DNA of 21,705 bases from JAVZLQ01 sp049700035 (GTDB lineage Archaea; Thermoproteota; Bathyarchaeia; Bathyarchaeales; Bathycorpusculaceae), in NCBI GenBank assembly GCA_049700035.1, contig JBNAWC010000018.1, positions 1 to 21,705 of the forward strand. The letters are read 5' to 3'. The position numbers were made by a program, and so were the translations under genes. This document shows, one piece after another, positions 6,932 through 14,372 of the stretch; position 1 is the stretch's first letter; each line of letters starts with the position of its first letter. Below the pieces are notes generated by a model, which searched no databases, was not told the DNA's origin, and was given only the letters and a program-made list of their open reading frames with translations.

Positions 6932-7540
6932 TTGTCAACAAAAACGAAGAAAGTTCGGGATAAATGGCGAAGCAAAGCATGGTACACCGTACTGGCGCCG
7001 CCGTACTTTGGAAATGTGGAGTTAGGCTCGGTGCCAGCGGACGAACCAGAAAAACTCATAGGAAGGGTTATCGACTCCACACTTTACGATATAACAAATG
7101 ATTTTGCACATCAATACTTGAAAATGTACTTTCAAATAACAGAAGTTGATGGAAAAACAGCTAAAACTATGTTTAAGGGACATGAGTATGCAAGAGACTA
7201 CTTGCGCAGCCTTGTTAGAAGAAGAACCACAAAGGTTGATGGAATATTCAACGTTACAACAAAAGACGGATACAAGCTACGTTTGGCTACATCCGCCTTC
7301 ACGCTTTCACGAATCAAGACATCACAAGAAAAAGCCCTAAGAGCAATTATGGAGAAAATAATCAAAGAAAAAGCAACAAACCTAACATTAGACCAGTTTG
7401 CCCAAGAAATAGTTCTTGGAAAAATAGCCTCAGACATATACAACGAAGCGAAAAAAATAGTTCCGCTTAGACATGTGGGAATAAGAAAATCAAAGCTAGT
7501 CACACAGGTGGCGCAACCTCAAACACAGAAGGCTGGGTAA
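6932..7540 (+). CDS. rps3ae: Small ribosomal subunit protein S3Ae (eS1)
   Basis: This archaeal/eukaryal-specific ribosomal protein of the small-subunit platform (eS1) is 202 residues here. The hallmark begins KVRDKWRSKAWYTVLAPPYF, followed by IGRVIDSTLYDITNDF, FKGHEYARDYLRSLVRRR and the C-terminal PLRHVGIRKSKL. The frame is open from a GTG at 6899, but the TTG at 6932 is the better start: GGAGGAT sits about 5 nt upstream, the protein then begins STKTKKVRDKW like its relatives, and the TATA-like box predicts a transcript beginning after the GTG. The stop is one base from the convergent korC stop. Confidence 0.95.
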   Translation: MSTKTKKVRDKWRSKAWYTVLAPPYFGNVELGSVPADEPEKLIGRVIDSTLYDITNDFAHQYLKMYFQITEVDGKTAKTMFKGHEYARDYLRSLVRRRTTKVDGIFNVTTKDGYKLRLATSAFTLSRIKTSQEKALRAIMEKIIKEKATNLTLDQFAQEIVLGKIASDIYNEAKKIVPLRHVGIRKSKLVTQVAQPQTQKAG

Positions 7541-7541
7541 A

Positions 7542-8087
7542 CTAGCTTTTTAGAAGGCTTTCTCCATAATTATAGCCCATTTCAAACGCTTTAATGTTTA
7601 AATCTTCAGTTCCTTTTGGCACATTATCTTTAATGGCATTTTTCACAGCATCCTTGTCAATGATTTTAGTTATTGCCGCGAAAGCGCCAAGCATGACTAT
7701 GTTAGCAGCAATTCTTCTGCCAAGTTCCTCGGCGATGCGCGTGGCAGGTACACGGAAAACCTTGACTCCGCGTAAATCTTTCTCGTGTGGAATCATGTCT
7801 GGGTCTAAAAGTATTGTTCCACCAGCTTTTACATTTTCTGCATACTCGTTGTAGGCGTGCTGAGACATTACAACTAGCACGTCTGGTTCAACAACCTTTG
7901 GAAAATCTATGTCTTCTTCAGCTATTACAACTTCGGATTTGCAAGCGCCACCTCTAGATTCTGGACCATAAGACTGCGTTTGAACAGCATTCTTGCCGCC
8001 GTAGATGCATGCAGCTGACGCCACGATTATGCCAGATTTTATTATGCCTTGACCGCCGAAACCTGCAAACCTAACCTCAACCCGCAT
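7542..8087 (-). CDS. korC: 2-oxoacid:ferredoxin oxidoreductase gamma subunit (KorC-like)
   Basis: This is the 181-residue gamma subunit of a CoA-dependent 2-oxoacid:ferredoxin oxidoreductase, most like the 2-oxoglutarate type. It starts VEVRFAGFGGQGIIKSGIIV with the family motif GFGGQG, followed by QTQSYGPESRGGACKSEVVI, the strand-helix PDVLVVMSQHAY, and GRRIAANIVMLGA. The ATG at 8087 is preferred because GGTGAT lies 6 nt upstream; a TTG at 8093 would add two residues. It is the last gene of the hdr-kor operon, 7 nt after korB, and ends one base from rps3ae on the opposite strand. Confidence 0.93.
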   Translation of the reverse strand: MRVEVRFAGFGGQGIIKSGIIVASAACIYGGKNAVQTQSYGPESRGGACKSEVVIAEEDIDFPKVVEPDVLVVMSQHAYNEYAENVKAGGTILLDPDMIPHEKDLRGVKVFRVPATRIAEELGRRIAANIVMLGAFAAITKIIDKDAVKNAIKDNVPKGTEDLNIKAFEMGYNYGESLLKS

Positions 8088-8094
8088 ATTCAAA

Positions 8095-8934
8095 TCACCG
8101 CCACATTTTATCCTCGTTTATATGCGCCATCTTCTCGTGAAGAAGCCGCTCATAACTTATTTTATCTATATTCACAAACTCTCCAACAACTATCCTTTCT
8201 GGAGTAATTTCCGCCTTCGCAGGGTCAGAAAAGTTCTCCACAACAGAGCTTCTCCTGAACCACTCCATCATTTCAAGCCCAGTTCTCATCTTGTTGCGCC
8301 GACCAAAGATTTCGGGACACGGCGAAACAACTTCAATGAAGCCGAAGCCCTCCTTCTGCAAGAGCCTCTTAATCGACTGTGTTAGCCTACGCACATGAAG
8401 CGTTGTCCACCTAGCCACATATGTTGCTCCAGAAGCCGCTGCAAGGTGAACAAGGTTAAAGGGATGCTCAATGTTTCCATAAGGCGTCGTGGTTGTAAGC
8501 GCTTCAAGCGGTGTTGTTGGTCCCTGCTGTCCACCAGTCATTCCATAGTTAAAGTTGTTTGCGCAAATCACTTTTATCCCTATGTTTCTCCGCGCTGCGT
8601 GTATGAAATGGTTTCCGCCGATTGCAAAGAGGTCACCGTCGCCACTTATTACGACAACATCAAGGTTTGGGTTGGCAAGTTTCACTCCAGTTGCAAAGGC
8701 TATTGGGCGACCATGAGTTGTATGAAATGAATTCGTGTTTATGTAGCCCGCCGCGCGCCCAATGCAGCCAATTCCAGAAACAACCACAAGCTTGTCCAAG
8801 TCCATTTGCAACTCATCCACTGCGTGAACGAAGCAGTTTAGGATTATGCCGTTGCCGCAGCCAGAACACCATATGTGAGGCATCATAGCCTTTCTCAAAT
8901 ACTTTGAAAGCGGATGCTCAATCTCGGTCATCAT
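8095..8934 (-). CDS. korB: 2-oxoacid:ferredoxin oxidoreductase beta subunit, thiamine diphosphate-binding (KorB-like)
   Basis: This 279-residue subunit binds thiamine diphosphate and Mg2+. It shows MPHIWCSGCGNGI with cysteines 23 and 26, VVSGIGCIGR (51-60), the cofactor motif starting VVISGDGDLFAIGGNH (94-109) and NNFNYGMTGGQ (126-136), followed by GPTTPLEALTTTTPYGN. The YGMTGGQ-plus-TPYG pattern and the subunit make-up favour 2-oxoglutarate as substrate, though related 2-oxoacids are possible. The ATG at 8934 overlaps the korA stop (ATGA), and GGAGGA stands just upstream. The active centre looks intact. Confidence 0.93.
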   Translation of the reverse strand: MMTEIEHPLSKYLRKAMMPHIWCSGCGNGIILNCFVHAVDELQMDLDKLVVVSGIGCIGRAAGYINTNSFHTTHGRPIAFATGVKLANPNLDVVVISGDGDLFAIGGNHFIHAARRNIGIKVICANNFNYGMTGGQQGPTTPLEALTTTTPYGNIEHPFNLVHLAAASGATYVARWTTLHVRRLTQSIKRLLQKEGFGFIEVVSPCPEIFGRRNKMRTGLEMMEWFRRSSVVENFSDPAKAEITPERIVVGEFVNIDKISYERLLHEKMAHINEDKMWR

Positions 8935-10094
8935 GCATCATTCCTCCTAATTCCCTCCAAAATCTCCATAGGCGTATGCGGATCCTCACCCAACTTTGGA
9001 AGGAACGTAACAGGAGTTTCTTTTGCCATCCTTTGAACTTCGCGTAAAATTTGGCCGCAGTTCATCTCTGCAACAACTATTTTCTTCGCTTTCCTCGCAG
9101 CTTTTTCTACATGCTTCTCTGGAAACGGCCACAATGTGATTGGACGCAGTAAACCCGCCTTTATTCCCTCCGCTCTGGCCTTTCTTACGGCGCTTAACGC
9201 GGCTCTTGCAACTATACCGTAAGCAATAACCACGACATCTGCGTCTTCAAGCATAACCTCTTCAACCTTCACTATTTTATCCGCGTTTTTCCTTATCTTG
9301 TCGCATAGCCTCTTAACAAGCCGCTCTTGAACCTCCGAACTTTGCGTTTGTGGATAACCATGCTCATCATGAGTCAAGCCAGTGGCATGAAAGGCGAAAC
9401 CTTCTCCAAAACAAGCCATGGGTGGAACAAGGTCGTCGTCAGGCATGAAGGGAAAATACTTTTCTGGTGGAACGTTCGGTCTTTTGCGATTAACAATCTT
9501 CAAATTTTCGGGTGGTGGAATCACCACTTTTTCCCACATGTGTCCGACAACCTCATCAGCTAACAATATCGTTGGAATACGGTACATTTCAGACAAGTTG
9601 AAAGCTTCAACCGTCAAATCAAACATTTCTTGAACCGAAGAAGGCGACAACGCGATGATCTCATAATCTCCATGTGAACCCCACTTAGCCTGCATTACGT
9701 CCTGCTGTCCTGGCAACGTTGGCTGTCCTGTGCTAGGTCCACCACGCATAACATTAACAATTACGCATGGAGCTTCCGTCATAACAGCCAAACCGATGTT
9801 CTCTTGCATTAGGCTAAAGCCTGGTCCAGAAGTTGCCGTCATAGCCTTTAATCCAGCGTATGACGCGCCTATAACTGCTGCTATTGATGCAATTTCGTCT
9901 TCCATTTGAATGTAGATTCCGCCCACTTCTGGCATTCTTTCTGAGAGGCGCTCGGCAATCTCCGTTGCTGGAGTGATTGGGTATCCCGCAAAGAATCTGC
10001 AGCCAGCCACTATTGCCCCTTCTGCGCATGCAAAGTCGCCGTTCATGAAGTAGGCGCCAGTCAATACAGCTTTCCGTTTAATCACGTTTGACAT
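8931..10094 (-). CDS. korA: 2-oxoacid:ferredoxin oxidoreductase alpha subunit (KorA-like)
   Basis: The 387-residue alpha subunit holds the pyrimidine-binding (YPITPATEIAERLS, 38-51) and dimerisation domains, with MEDEIASIAAVIGASYAG (64-81), ATSGPGFSLMQENIG (87-101) and MRGGPSTGQPTLPGQQD (116-132). The RGGPSTGxPT element is typical of 2-oxoglutarate ferredoxin oxidoreductases. With KorB, C and D it would convert 2-oxoglutarate, CoA and oxidised ferredoxin into succinyl-CoA, CO2 and reduced ferredoxin. The frame is open to 10118, but the ATG at 10094 is preferred: GGAGTG lies about 8 nt upstream and the start SNVIKRKAVLTG matches the family. It overlaps korD by 17 nt. Confidence 0.93.
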   Translation of the reverse strand: MSNVIKRKAVLTGAYFMNGDFACAEGAIVAGCRFFAGYPITPATEIAERLSERMPEVGGIYIQMEDEIASIAAVIGASYAGLKAMTATSGPGFSLMQENIGLAVMTEAPCVIVNVMRGGPSTGQPTLPGQQDVMQAKWGSHGDYEIIALSPSSVQEMFDLTVEAFNLSEMYRIPTILLADEVVGHMWEKVVIPPPENLKIVNRKRPNVPPEKYFPFMPDDDLVPPMACFGEGFAFHATGLTHDEHGYPQTQSSEVQERLVKRLCDKIRKNADKIVKVEEVMLEDADVVVIAYGIVARAALSAVRKARAEGIKAGLLRPITLWPFPEKHVEKAARKAKKIVVAEMNCGQILREVQRMAKETPVTFLPKLGEDPHTPMEILEGIRRNDA

Positions 10095-10368
10095 TTTCTT
10101 TGCACTCCTTTTTCTCAACTACAAATATTGCAAAGTCTGGACAAACAGACATGCAAAAACTACATAAAACACATTTGCTTTCGTCAACAACCCTTGGCGG
10201 ATGAACCCCCCGCGCATTGATATCATTTGATTCCTCCAAAACTTTTTGTGGACAGTATTGTATACAAAAGCCACAGCCCTTGCATTGATCTTGAATTATA
10301 TGAATTTCTGCTTTCGGCAGTTTTGCTTTCTCGCTGTCAAGGGGTTTGCGCCAAATTCTTTCAGGCAT
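10078..10368 (-). CDS. korD: 2-oxoacid:ferredoxin oxidoreductase delta subunit, 2x[4Fe-4S] ferredoxin (KorD-like)
   Basis: This 96-residue dicluster ferredoxin subunit passes electrons from the thiamine diphosphate site to external acceptors. Two CxxCxxCxxxC motifs are present: CKGCGFCIQYCP (Cys 29, 32, 35, 39) and CVLCSFCMSVCP (66, 69, 72, 76). The first motif is followed by QKVLEESNDINARG, typical of KorD. GGAGGA lies about 9 nt before the ATG and falls inside the hdrA 3' end; the gap to hdrA is 3 nt. Gene order D-A-B-C matches archaeal 2-oxoglutarate ferredoxin oxidoreductase operons. Because it adjoins HdrA, this subunit is the natural electron port to the Hdr module (inference). Confidence 0.93.
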   Translation of the reverse strand: MPERIWRKPLDSEKAKLPKAEIHIIQDQCKGCGFCIQYCPQKVLEESNDINARGVHPPRVVDESKCVLCSFCMSVCPDFAIFVVEKKECKENVKRD

Positions 10369-10371
10369 ACA

Positions 10372-12803
10372 TTAACTTCCTCCAAAAGCTTTTTTGGTGC
10401 GTTCTATTTCCTCAAGCGAAATTTTCTTTATCATTTCGTGCATCTCGCGAATTTTTGAGGCGATTCTTTCGCCTTCCGCTGCTGAAGCCCAAAGTAATTG
10501 AAGCCTTTCCTTATTCAGCCCCAACTGCTCCATCCGTTTCCAAAAACGTTCCACACGCTTTTGCGTTTGATAATTGGCGTTTATGTAATGGCAATCTCCA
10601 GGATGGCAACCAGCAACAAGCACCGCTGCAGCACCTCTGGCGAACGCTCTTTCAATGAATTTCGGCGAGACCCTTCCAGAACACATAGTTCTTATTATTC
10701 GGACATCTGGCGGATACTGCATCCTGCTTACTCCAGCGAAATCTGCACCAGCATAGGCGCACCAGTTGCAGCAGAAGGCAACAATCTTCTTGTGTGCTTC
10801 ATGTTCTGTCACGGCGTCTATCTGTGCAAGAATTTGCTCGTCAGTAAAGTGTTTTTGGGTTAAAGCCTCAAATGGGCACTCAGCTGCACACGTCCCACAA
10901 CCACCGCAAGCAGCTTCTATCACTTCAACACGCTTCAGCTCCTTAAGTAATGTTAAGGCATTGTAAGGACAAACTTTTGTGCAAAGCCCGCAAGCCTTAC
11001 ATTTTTCAGGAAAAGTCACAGGCGTTATTGCCTCAACAGCTATTTTGCCCTTAGACATCAAAATTCCAGCTCGAGCAGCCGCGGCACTTGCTTGCGTCAC
11101 GCTGTCCTTTATATCTTTAGGAGCCTCGGCGCATCCCGCAAAAAATATGCCGCCAGTCGCGGCGTCTACTGGTCTAAGTTTTGGATGTGCCTCCAAGAAG
11201 AATCCATATTGTGTTCTGGAGAGGGAAAGTAACCGCTGTATTATTTCGCTATCTTTTCGCGGTTCCAAGCCCACTGACAGAATTACCATGTCAACATTTA
11301 TTTTGTACAATTCCTTTTGCAGCGTATTTTCGCCGATAAGCCACAAGTTACGCGTCTTCTCATCCTCAATTATTTCTGCCGGTAGCCCACGTATGAATTT
11401 GACGCCTTCTTCTCTTGCCCTTCTATACAAATCCTCGAATCCCTTGCCATAAGCGCGTATATCAACATAGAAAACATAAATTTCTGTTTCAGGCCAGTGC
11501 TCCTTGATTAGTAGACTATCCTTAATCGTGTTCATACAGCAAACGTTACTGCAATACTGCCTCTCGTTTCTGTTTGAGCGGGAACCCACGCATTGAACGA
11601 ACGCCACACGCTTTGGTATTTGCTTATCACTTGGCCTTATTAGGTGTCCGCCAGAAGGCCCACCAGCGTTAATGAGTCTTTCAAATTCCAATGATGTTAT
11701 AACGTTTGAGTATTTTCCATAACCATAGTTTGGCAATGTTGATGGGTCAAAAACGTCGGCGCCAGTTGCTACGATTATGGTGCCAACATCTATTTCTACT
11801 GTTTCTGGTTTCATGTCAAAGTTTATTGCTTGTCTTTCGCATGCTCTTATGCATTTATCACAGACTATTATGCCTTCCTTGTTTAGGCAAAGGTTCATGT
11901 CTATAGTGTATGTGGCTGGGACTGCTTGCGCAAAAGGAGTGTAAATTGCGTGTCTCATTGCTAAGCCCGTGTCGAACTCGTTTGGGGCTGTAACTGGACA
12001 AACTTTTGCGCATTCACCGCATGCGGAACAATCCTTTGTGACATATCTAGGTTTCTTTAATATTTTAACGTGAAAGTTGCCAATGTAACCTTTCACATCC
12101 ACAACTTCGCTGTTAGTTAACAGTTCAATTTTTGGATGATGCCCCACATCTGACATCTTAGGCGCAAGAATACAAATTGAACAGTCCATTGTTGGAAAAG
12201 TTTTGTCTATACGTGCCATCATACCGCCAATGCTCGGTTCTTTCTCAACAAGATAAACCTCGTAGCCAGTATCCGCAAGATCTAAAGCTGCTTGTATGCC
12301 CGCAACGCCGCCGCCGATAACTAGCACTTTTTGAAGTATTGGAACTTCGATTTCCTCTAAAGGTTTAAGAAGGGCGGCCTTTGCAACAGCCATTTNNNNN
12401 NNNNNAAATCTTTAGCTTTTTCAGTTGCAGCCTCACGATCATACAGATGAACCCAACTACATTGTTCGCGTATGTTCGCCATCTCAAAAAGATACTTATT
12501 TAATCCAGCTTCTTCACAAACCTTGCGAAAGGTTGGTTCATGAAGCCTCGGTGAACAAGAAGCCACAACAACGCGGTTAAGTTTATGCTCTTTAATATCG
12601 TTTTTTATCATGGCTTGCCCTTGATCTGAACACGTATACCTATAGTCCTTAGCTATAACGACATGTGGAAGGGTGGAGGCGAATCTGGCTACTTCCTCGC
12701 AGTTCACAGAGCCAGCGATGTTTAATCCACAATGGCAAACATAAACGCCTATGCGCACCTCTTCTGAAGCCCCACCAAATTTTTGCCTTTCATCTTTAAC
12801 CAT
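10372..12803 (-). CDS. hdrA: HdrA-type flavin/iron-sulfur subunit with fused C-terminal MvhD domain (one gene across an N gap)
   Basis: HdrA carries the FAD that splits electron pairs in heterodisulfide-reductase-type bifurcating complexes. Reading N to C: an N-terminal domain with RIGVYVCHCGLNIAG, YRYTCSDQGQ, ASCSPRLHEPTF and NIREQCSWVH; ten Ns (12396-12405); then, counting from the Met at 12393, FAD-binding VIGGGVAGIQAALDLA (25-40), CSICILAPKM (71-80), a ferredoxin-like CSACGECAKVCP (122-133), FVQCVGSRS and YCSNVCCMN (265-288), two C-terminal clusters CKACGLCTKVCP (465-476) and CGGCGTCAAECP (496-507), and an MvhD domain with AFCCNWCAYAGAD (539-551), CSGRV (571-575) and GCHPGDCHY (595-603). 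Both sides of the gap are adjacent pieces of HdrA, so this is one gene of about 808 residues. The ATG at 12803 has GGAGGC 8 nt upstream. No HdrB or hydrogenase gene lies nearby. Confidence 0.92.
12396..12405. other. Assembly gap of ten Ns inside hdrA
   Basis: The gap is flanked by the codon for Asp in ATEKAKD on one side and by AVAKAALL on the other, which are close neighbours in HdrA proteins. Ten bases would not keep the frame: the flanking partial codons need 2 modulo 3 missing bases. Five missing bases would give Leu-X-(Lys/Glu/Gln)-Met, matching the usual KD-L-x-K/R-MAVAKA spacing. The ten Ns are therefore probably a nominal scaffold gap. Confidence 0.85.
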
Positions 12804-12807
12804 CAAT

Positions 12808-14229
12808 TTATGCCTCCACAGCCTTCAGATAGCTTTCAATCGAGTTGGCGGCACGCTTTCCGGCGCAAATAGCTTCGATAACTGACGCTGGACCAGTAAC
12901 GACGTCTCCACCAGCAAAAACTCCGCGGATACTTGTTTCCATGGTTATGGGGTTAACCCAAATTGTTCCATCGCCATTAAGGACTATTTCCTTTGGTAAA
13001 AACTCTAAGTCAGGAGATTCACCAATCGCCAAAATAACAGTGTCTGCTTTAAAAACAAACTCTGAACCTTCTATTGGCAGGGGTTTTCTCCTACCAGACT
13101 CGTCTAATTCGCCTAACTTCACGCGAACAAGCTCAATTGTTGAAACATGTCCATTTTCTCCTAAAATTCTCTTTGGAGCTACCAGAAACTCCATTTTTAC
13201 ACCAGCTTCTTCCGTTTCTTTGACCTCCCAAGGATTCGCTGGCATTTCAACCTTTGACCTTCGATAAAATATTGTTACATTTTCCGCGCCGAGTTTTAAA
13301 GCTGTTCTAGCAGCATCCACGGCCACATTTCCGCCGCCGACAACTGCAACGTTTTTGCCAAGTTCAACTTTTGTGTTACTTCTAATCTGCCACAGAAAAT
13401 CTAAAGCGTGCACTACACCTTTCAGGTCTTCGCCCTCAATTTTTAACCTATGACTTTTATGGGCGCCAACACCAACAAAAATAGCCCTATAACCTTCATC
13501 CCACAAATCATCAAAAATTAAGTCCTTACCAACATGCATGTTAACTTTAAACTCAACACCCAGGCCATCCAAAAACTGTAACTCATCGTCTAAAACGTTC
13601 TTTGGCAAGCGATATTCTGGTATACACTTTCTAAGCATCCCACCTGGTTCTGGAAGCGATTCAAAAACTGTTATTGGATAACCCTTTCGAGCAAGTTCAT
13701 AAGCAACAGTTAAACCCGCAGGTCCGGAGCCTAAAACCGCTACTTTATATTTATCGTCTTTTATCGCCTTTTTTGTTTTCAGTTTAACACGTTCGGTTCG
13801 AATAGTTTCTAAAACATCCTGTGTGTTAAGTCCAGCGCGTTCTGGATGCAAACATACAAGCGTAACTATAAGGGGTAATGGAATGTGTTGTGCAACTTTT
13901 TGCATGGCTTTTTCCAGAGGATGTAGGTAACCTCGTTTTACAGCCATTTTTCGCACTAGAAGAAAGATCTCTGGAACTTCTAATGCTTGTGGACACCGTC
14001 TATAACATTTATAACACCATGCACATAACCAGAGCTCATACGCAGACAACGCGTCTTCAACATTTAAGAAAATTTTTTCAAGAAGTTCCCGTGGATTGTA
14101 ATCTTCTTCAAGCAGTTCAGCCATTGAACAGCTTGCGGTACAAATGCCACACTCGAAACAGTGTTTAAGCTTTTCAATTTTTGGAAGCTTGATTTCTTCC
14201 TCATGTGTCGTGGCTTCTGCTGTTGCCAA
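12808..14229 (-). CDS. HdrC-like iron-sulfur domain fused to a GltD-type NAD(P)H-dependent FAD oxidoreductase
   Basis: The protein has 473 residues. Residues 20-100 resemble HdrC: CFECGICTASC (Cys 24, 27, 30, 34), the HdrC-type DYNPRELLEKI (43-53) and CAWCYKCYRRCP (Cys 69, 72, 75, 79), two [4Fe-4S] sites. From 160 on it is a glutamate-synthase small-subunit (GltD/NfnB-like) flavoprotein: FAD motif VAVLGSGPAGLTVAYELA (163-180), EPGGMLRKCIPEYRLP (194-209), NAD(P)H motif VAVVGGGNVAVDAARTA (294-310) with FYRR (321-324), and the C-terminal FAD motif GVFAGGDVVTGPASV (436-450). No glutamate-synthase large subunit is present, so GltD function in ammonia assimilation is unlikely. It is first in the hdr-kor operon, 4 nt before hdrA. 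The start is TTG at 14229, with GAGAGGGC about 8 nt upstream; the next methionine lies beyond the first Cys motif. Confidence 0.9.
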   Translation of the reverse strand: MATAEATTHEEEIKLPKIEKLKHCFECGICTASCSMAELLEEDYNPRELLEKIFLNVEDALSAYELWLCAWCYKCYRRCPQALEVPEIFLLVRKMAVKRGYLHPLEKAMQKVAQHIPLPLIVTLVCLHPERAGLNTQDVLETIRTERVKLKTKKAIKDDKYKVAVLGSGPAGLTVAYELARKGYPITVFESLPEPGGMLRKCIPEYRLPKNVLDDELQFLDGLGVEFKVNMHVGKDLIFDDLWDEGYRAIFVGVGAHKSHRLKIEGEDLKGVVHALDFLWQIRSNTKVELGKNVAVVGGGNVAVDAARTALKLGAENVTIFYRRSKVEMPANPWEVKETEEAGVKMEFLVAPKRILGENGHVSTIELVRVKLGELDESGRRKPLPIEGSEFVFKADTVILAIGESPDLEFLPKEIVLNGDGTIWVNPITMETSIRGVFAGGDVVTGPASVIEAICAGKRAANSIESYLKAVEA

Positions 14230-14263
14230 GACTTGAGCCCTCTCATAGTTTGAGTTTTCTCAT

Positions 14264-14274
14264 GGATATAAAGG
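14264..14274 (-). promoter_or_regulatory. Putative TATA box of the hdr-kor operon
   Basis: On the minus strand the element reads CCTTTATATCC, a good archaeal TATA box. The predicted start near 14240-14245 leaves a short leader containing GAGAGGGC before the TTG at 14229. A palindrome (14275-14288) directly abuts its upstream side, where TFB would bind. Confidence 0.6.
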
Positions 14275-14288
14275 TTTACAAATGTAAA
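14275..14288. promoter_or_regulatory. Palindrome TTTACAAATGTAAA, candidate operator
   Basis: The inverted repeat TTTAC-AAAT-GTAAA sits immediately upstream of the hdr-kor TATA box in the divergent control region. It shares the 9-mer TACAAATGT with a second inverted repeat 35 bp away. Position over the TFB site suggests repression or activation of the redox operon. Confidence 0.45.
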
Positions 14289-14311
14289 GTTTTCTAAGCG
14301 ATGTTATACTC

Positions 14312-14324
14312 TACAAATGTTGTA
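14312..14324. promoter_or_regulatory. Palindrome TACAA-ATG-TTGTA, second candidate operator
   Basis: A perfect 5-bp inverted repeat with a 3-base spacer lies 6 bp upstream of the plus-strand TATA-like box at 14331. It repeats TACAAATGT from the first palindrome in the same orientation, 35 bp apart. It is suited to controlling the pxp operon. Confidence 0.4.
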
Positions 14325-14330
14325 ATCACA

Positions 14331-14339
14331 TTTTATAAG
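14331..14339 (+). promoter_or_regulatory. Putative TATA box of the dehydrogenase-pxpABC operon
   Basis: TTTTATAAG lies 42 nt before the ATG at 14373, with GGGAG at 14362-14366 as a ribosome binding site. The predicted start is near 14358. Confidence 0.6.
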
Positions 14340-14372
14340 CTAAAAGTAATGAAAAGAATATGGGAGACATAA

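Noticed and set aside
10979..11452. Plus-strand open frame of 157 codons inside hdrA
   Set aside because: It is antisense to well-conserved HdrA coding sequence and has low-complexity, non-family composition.
12357..12806. A separate short gene (HdrA N-terminal stub) and an independent HdrA starting at the Met at 12393
   Set aside because: Both are parts of one HdrA split by ten Ns. The stub's C-terminal residues after the gap are an artefact of reading through the Ns in the wrong frame.
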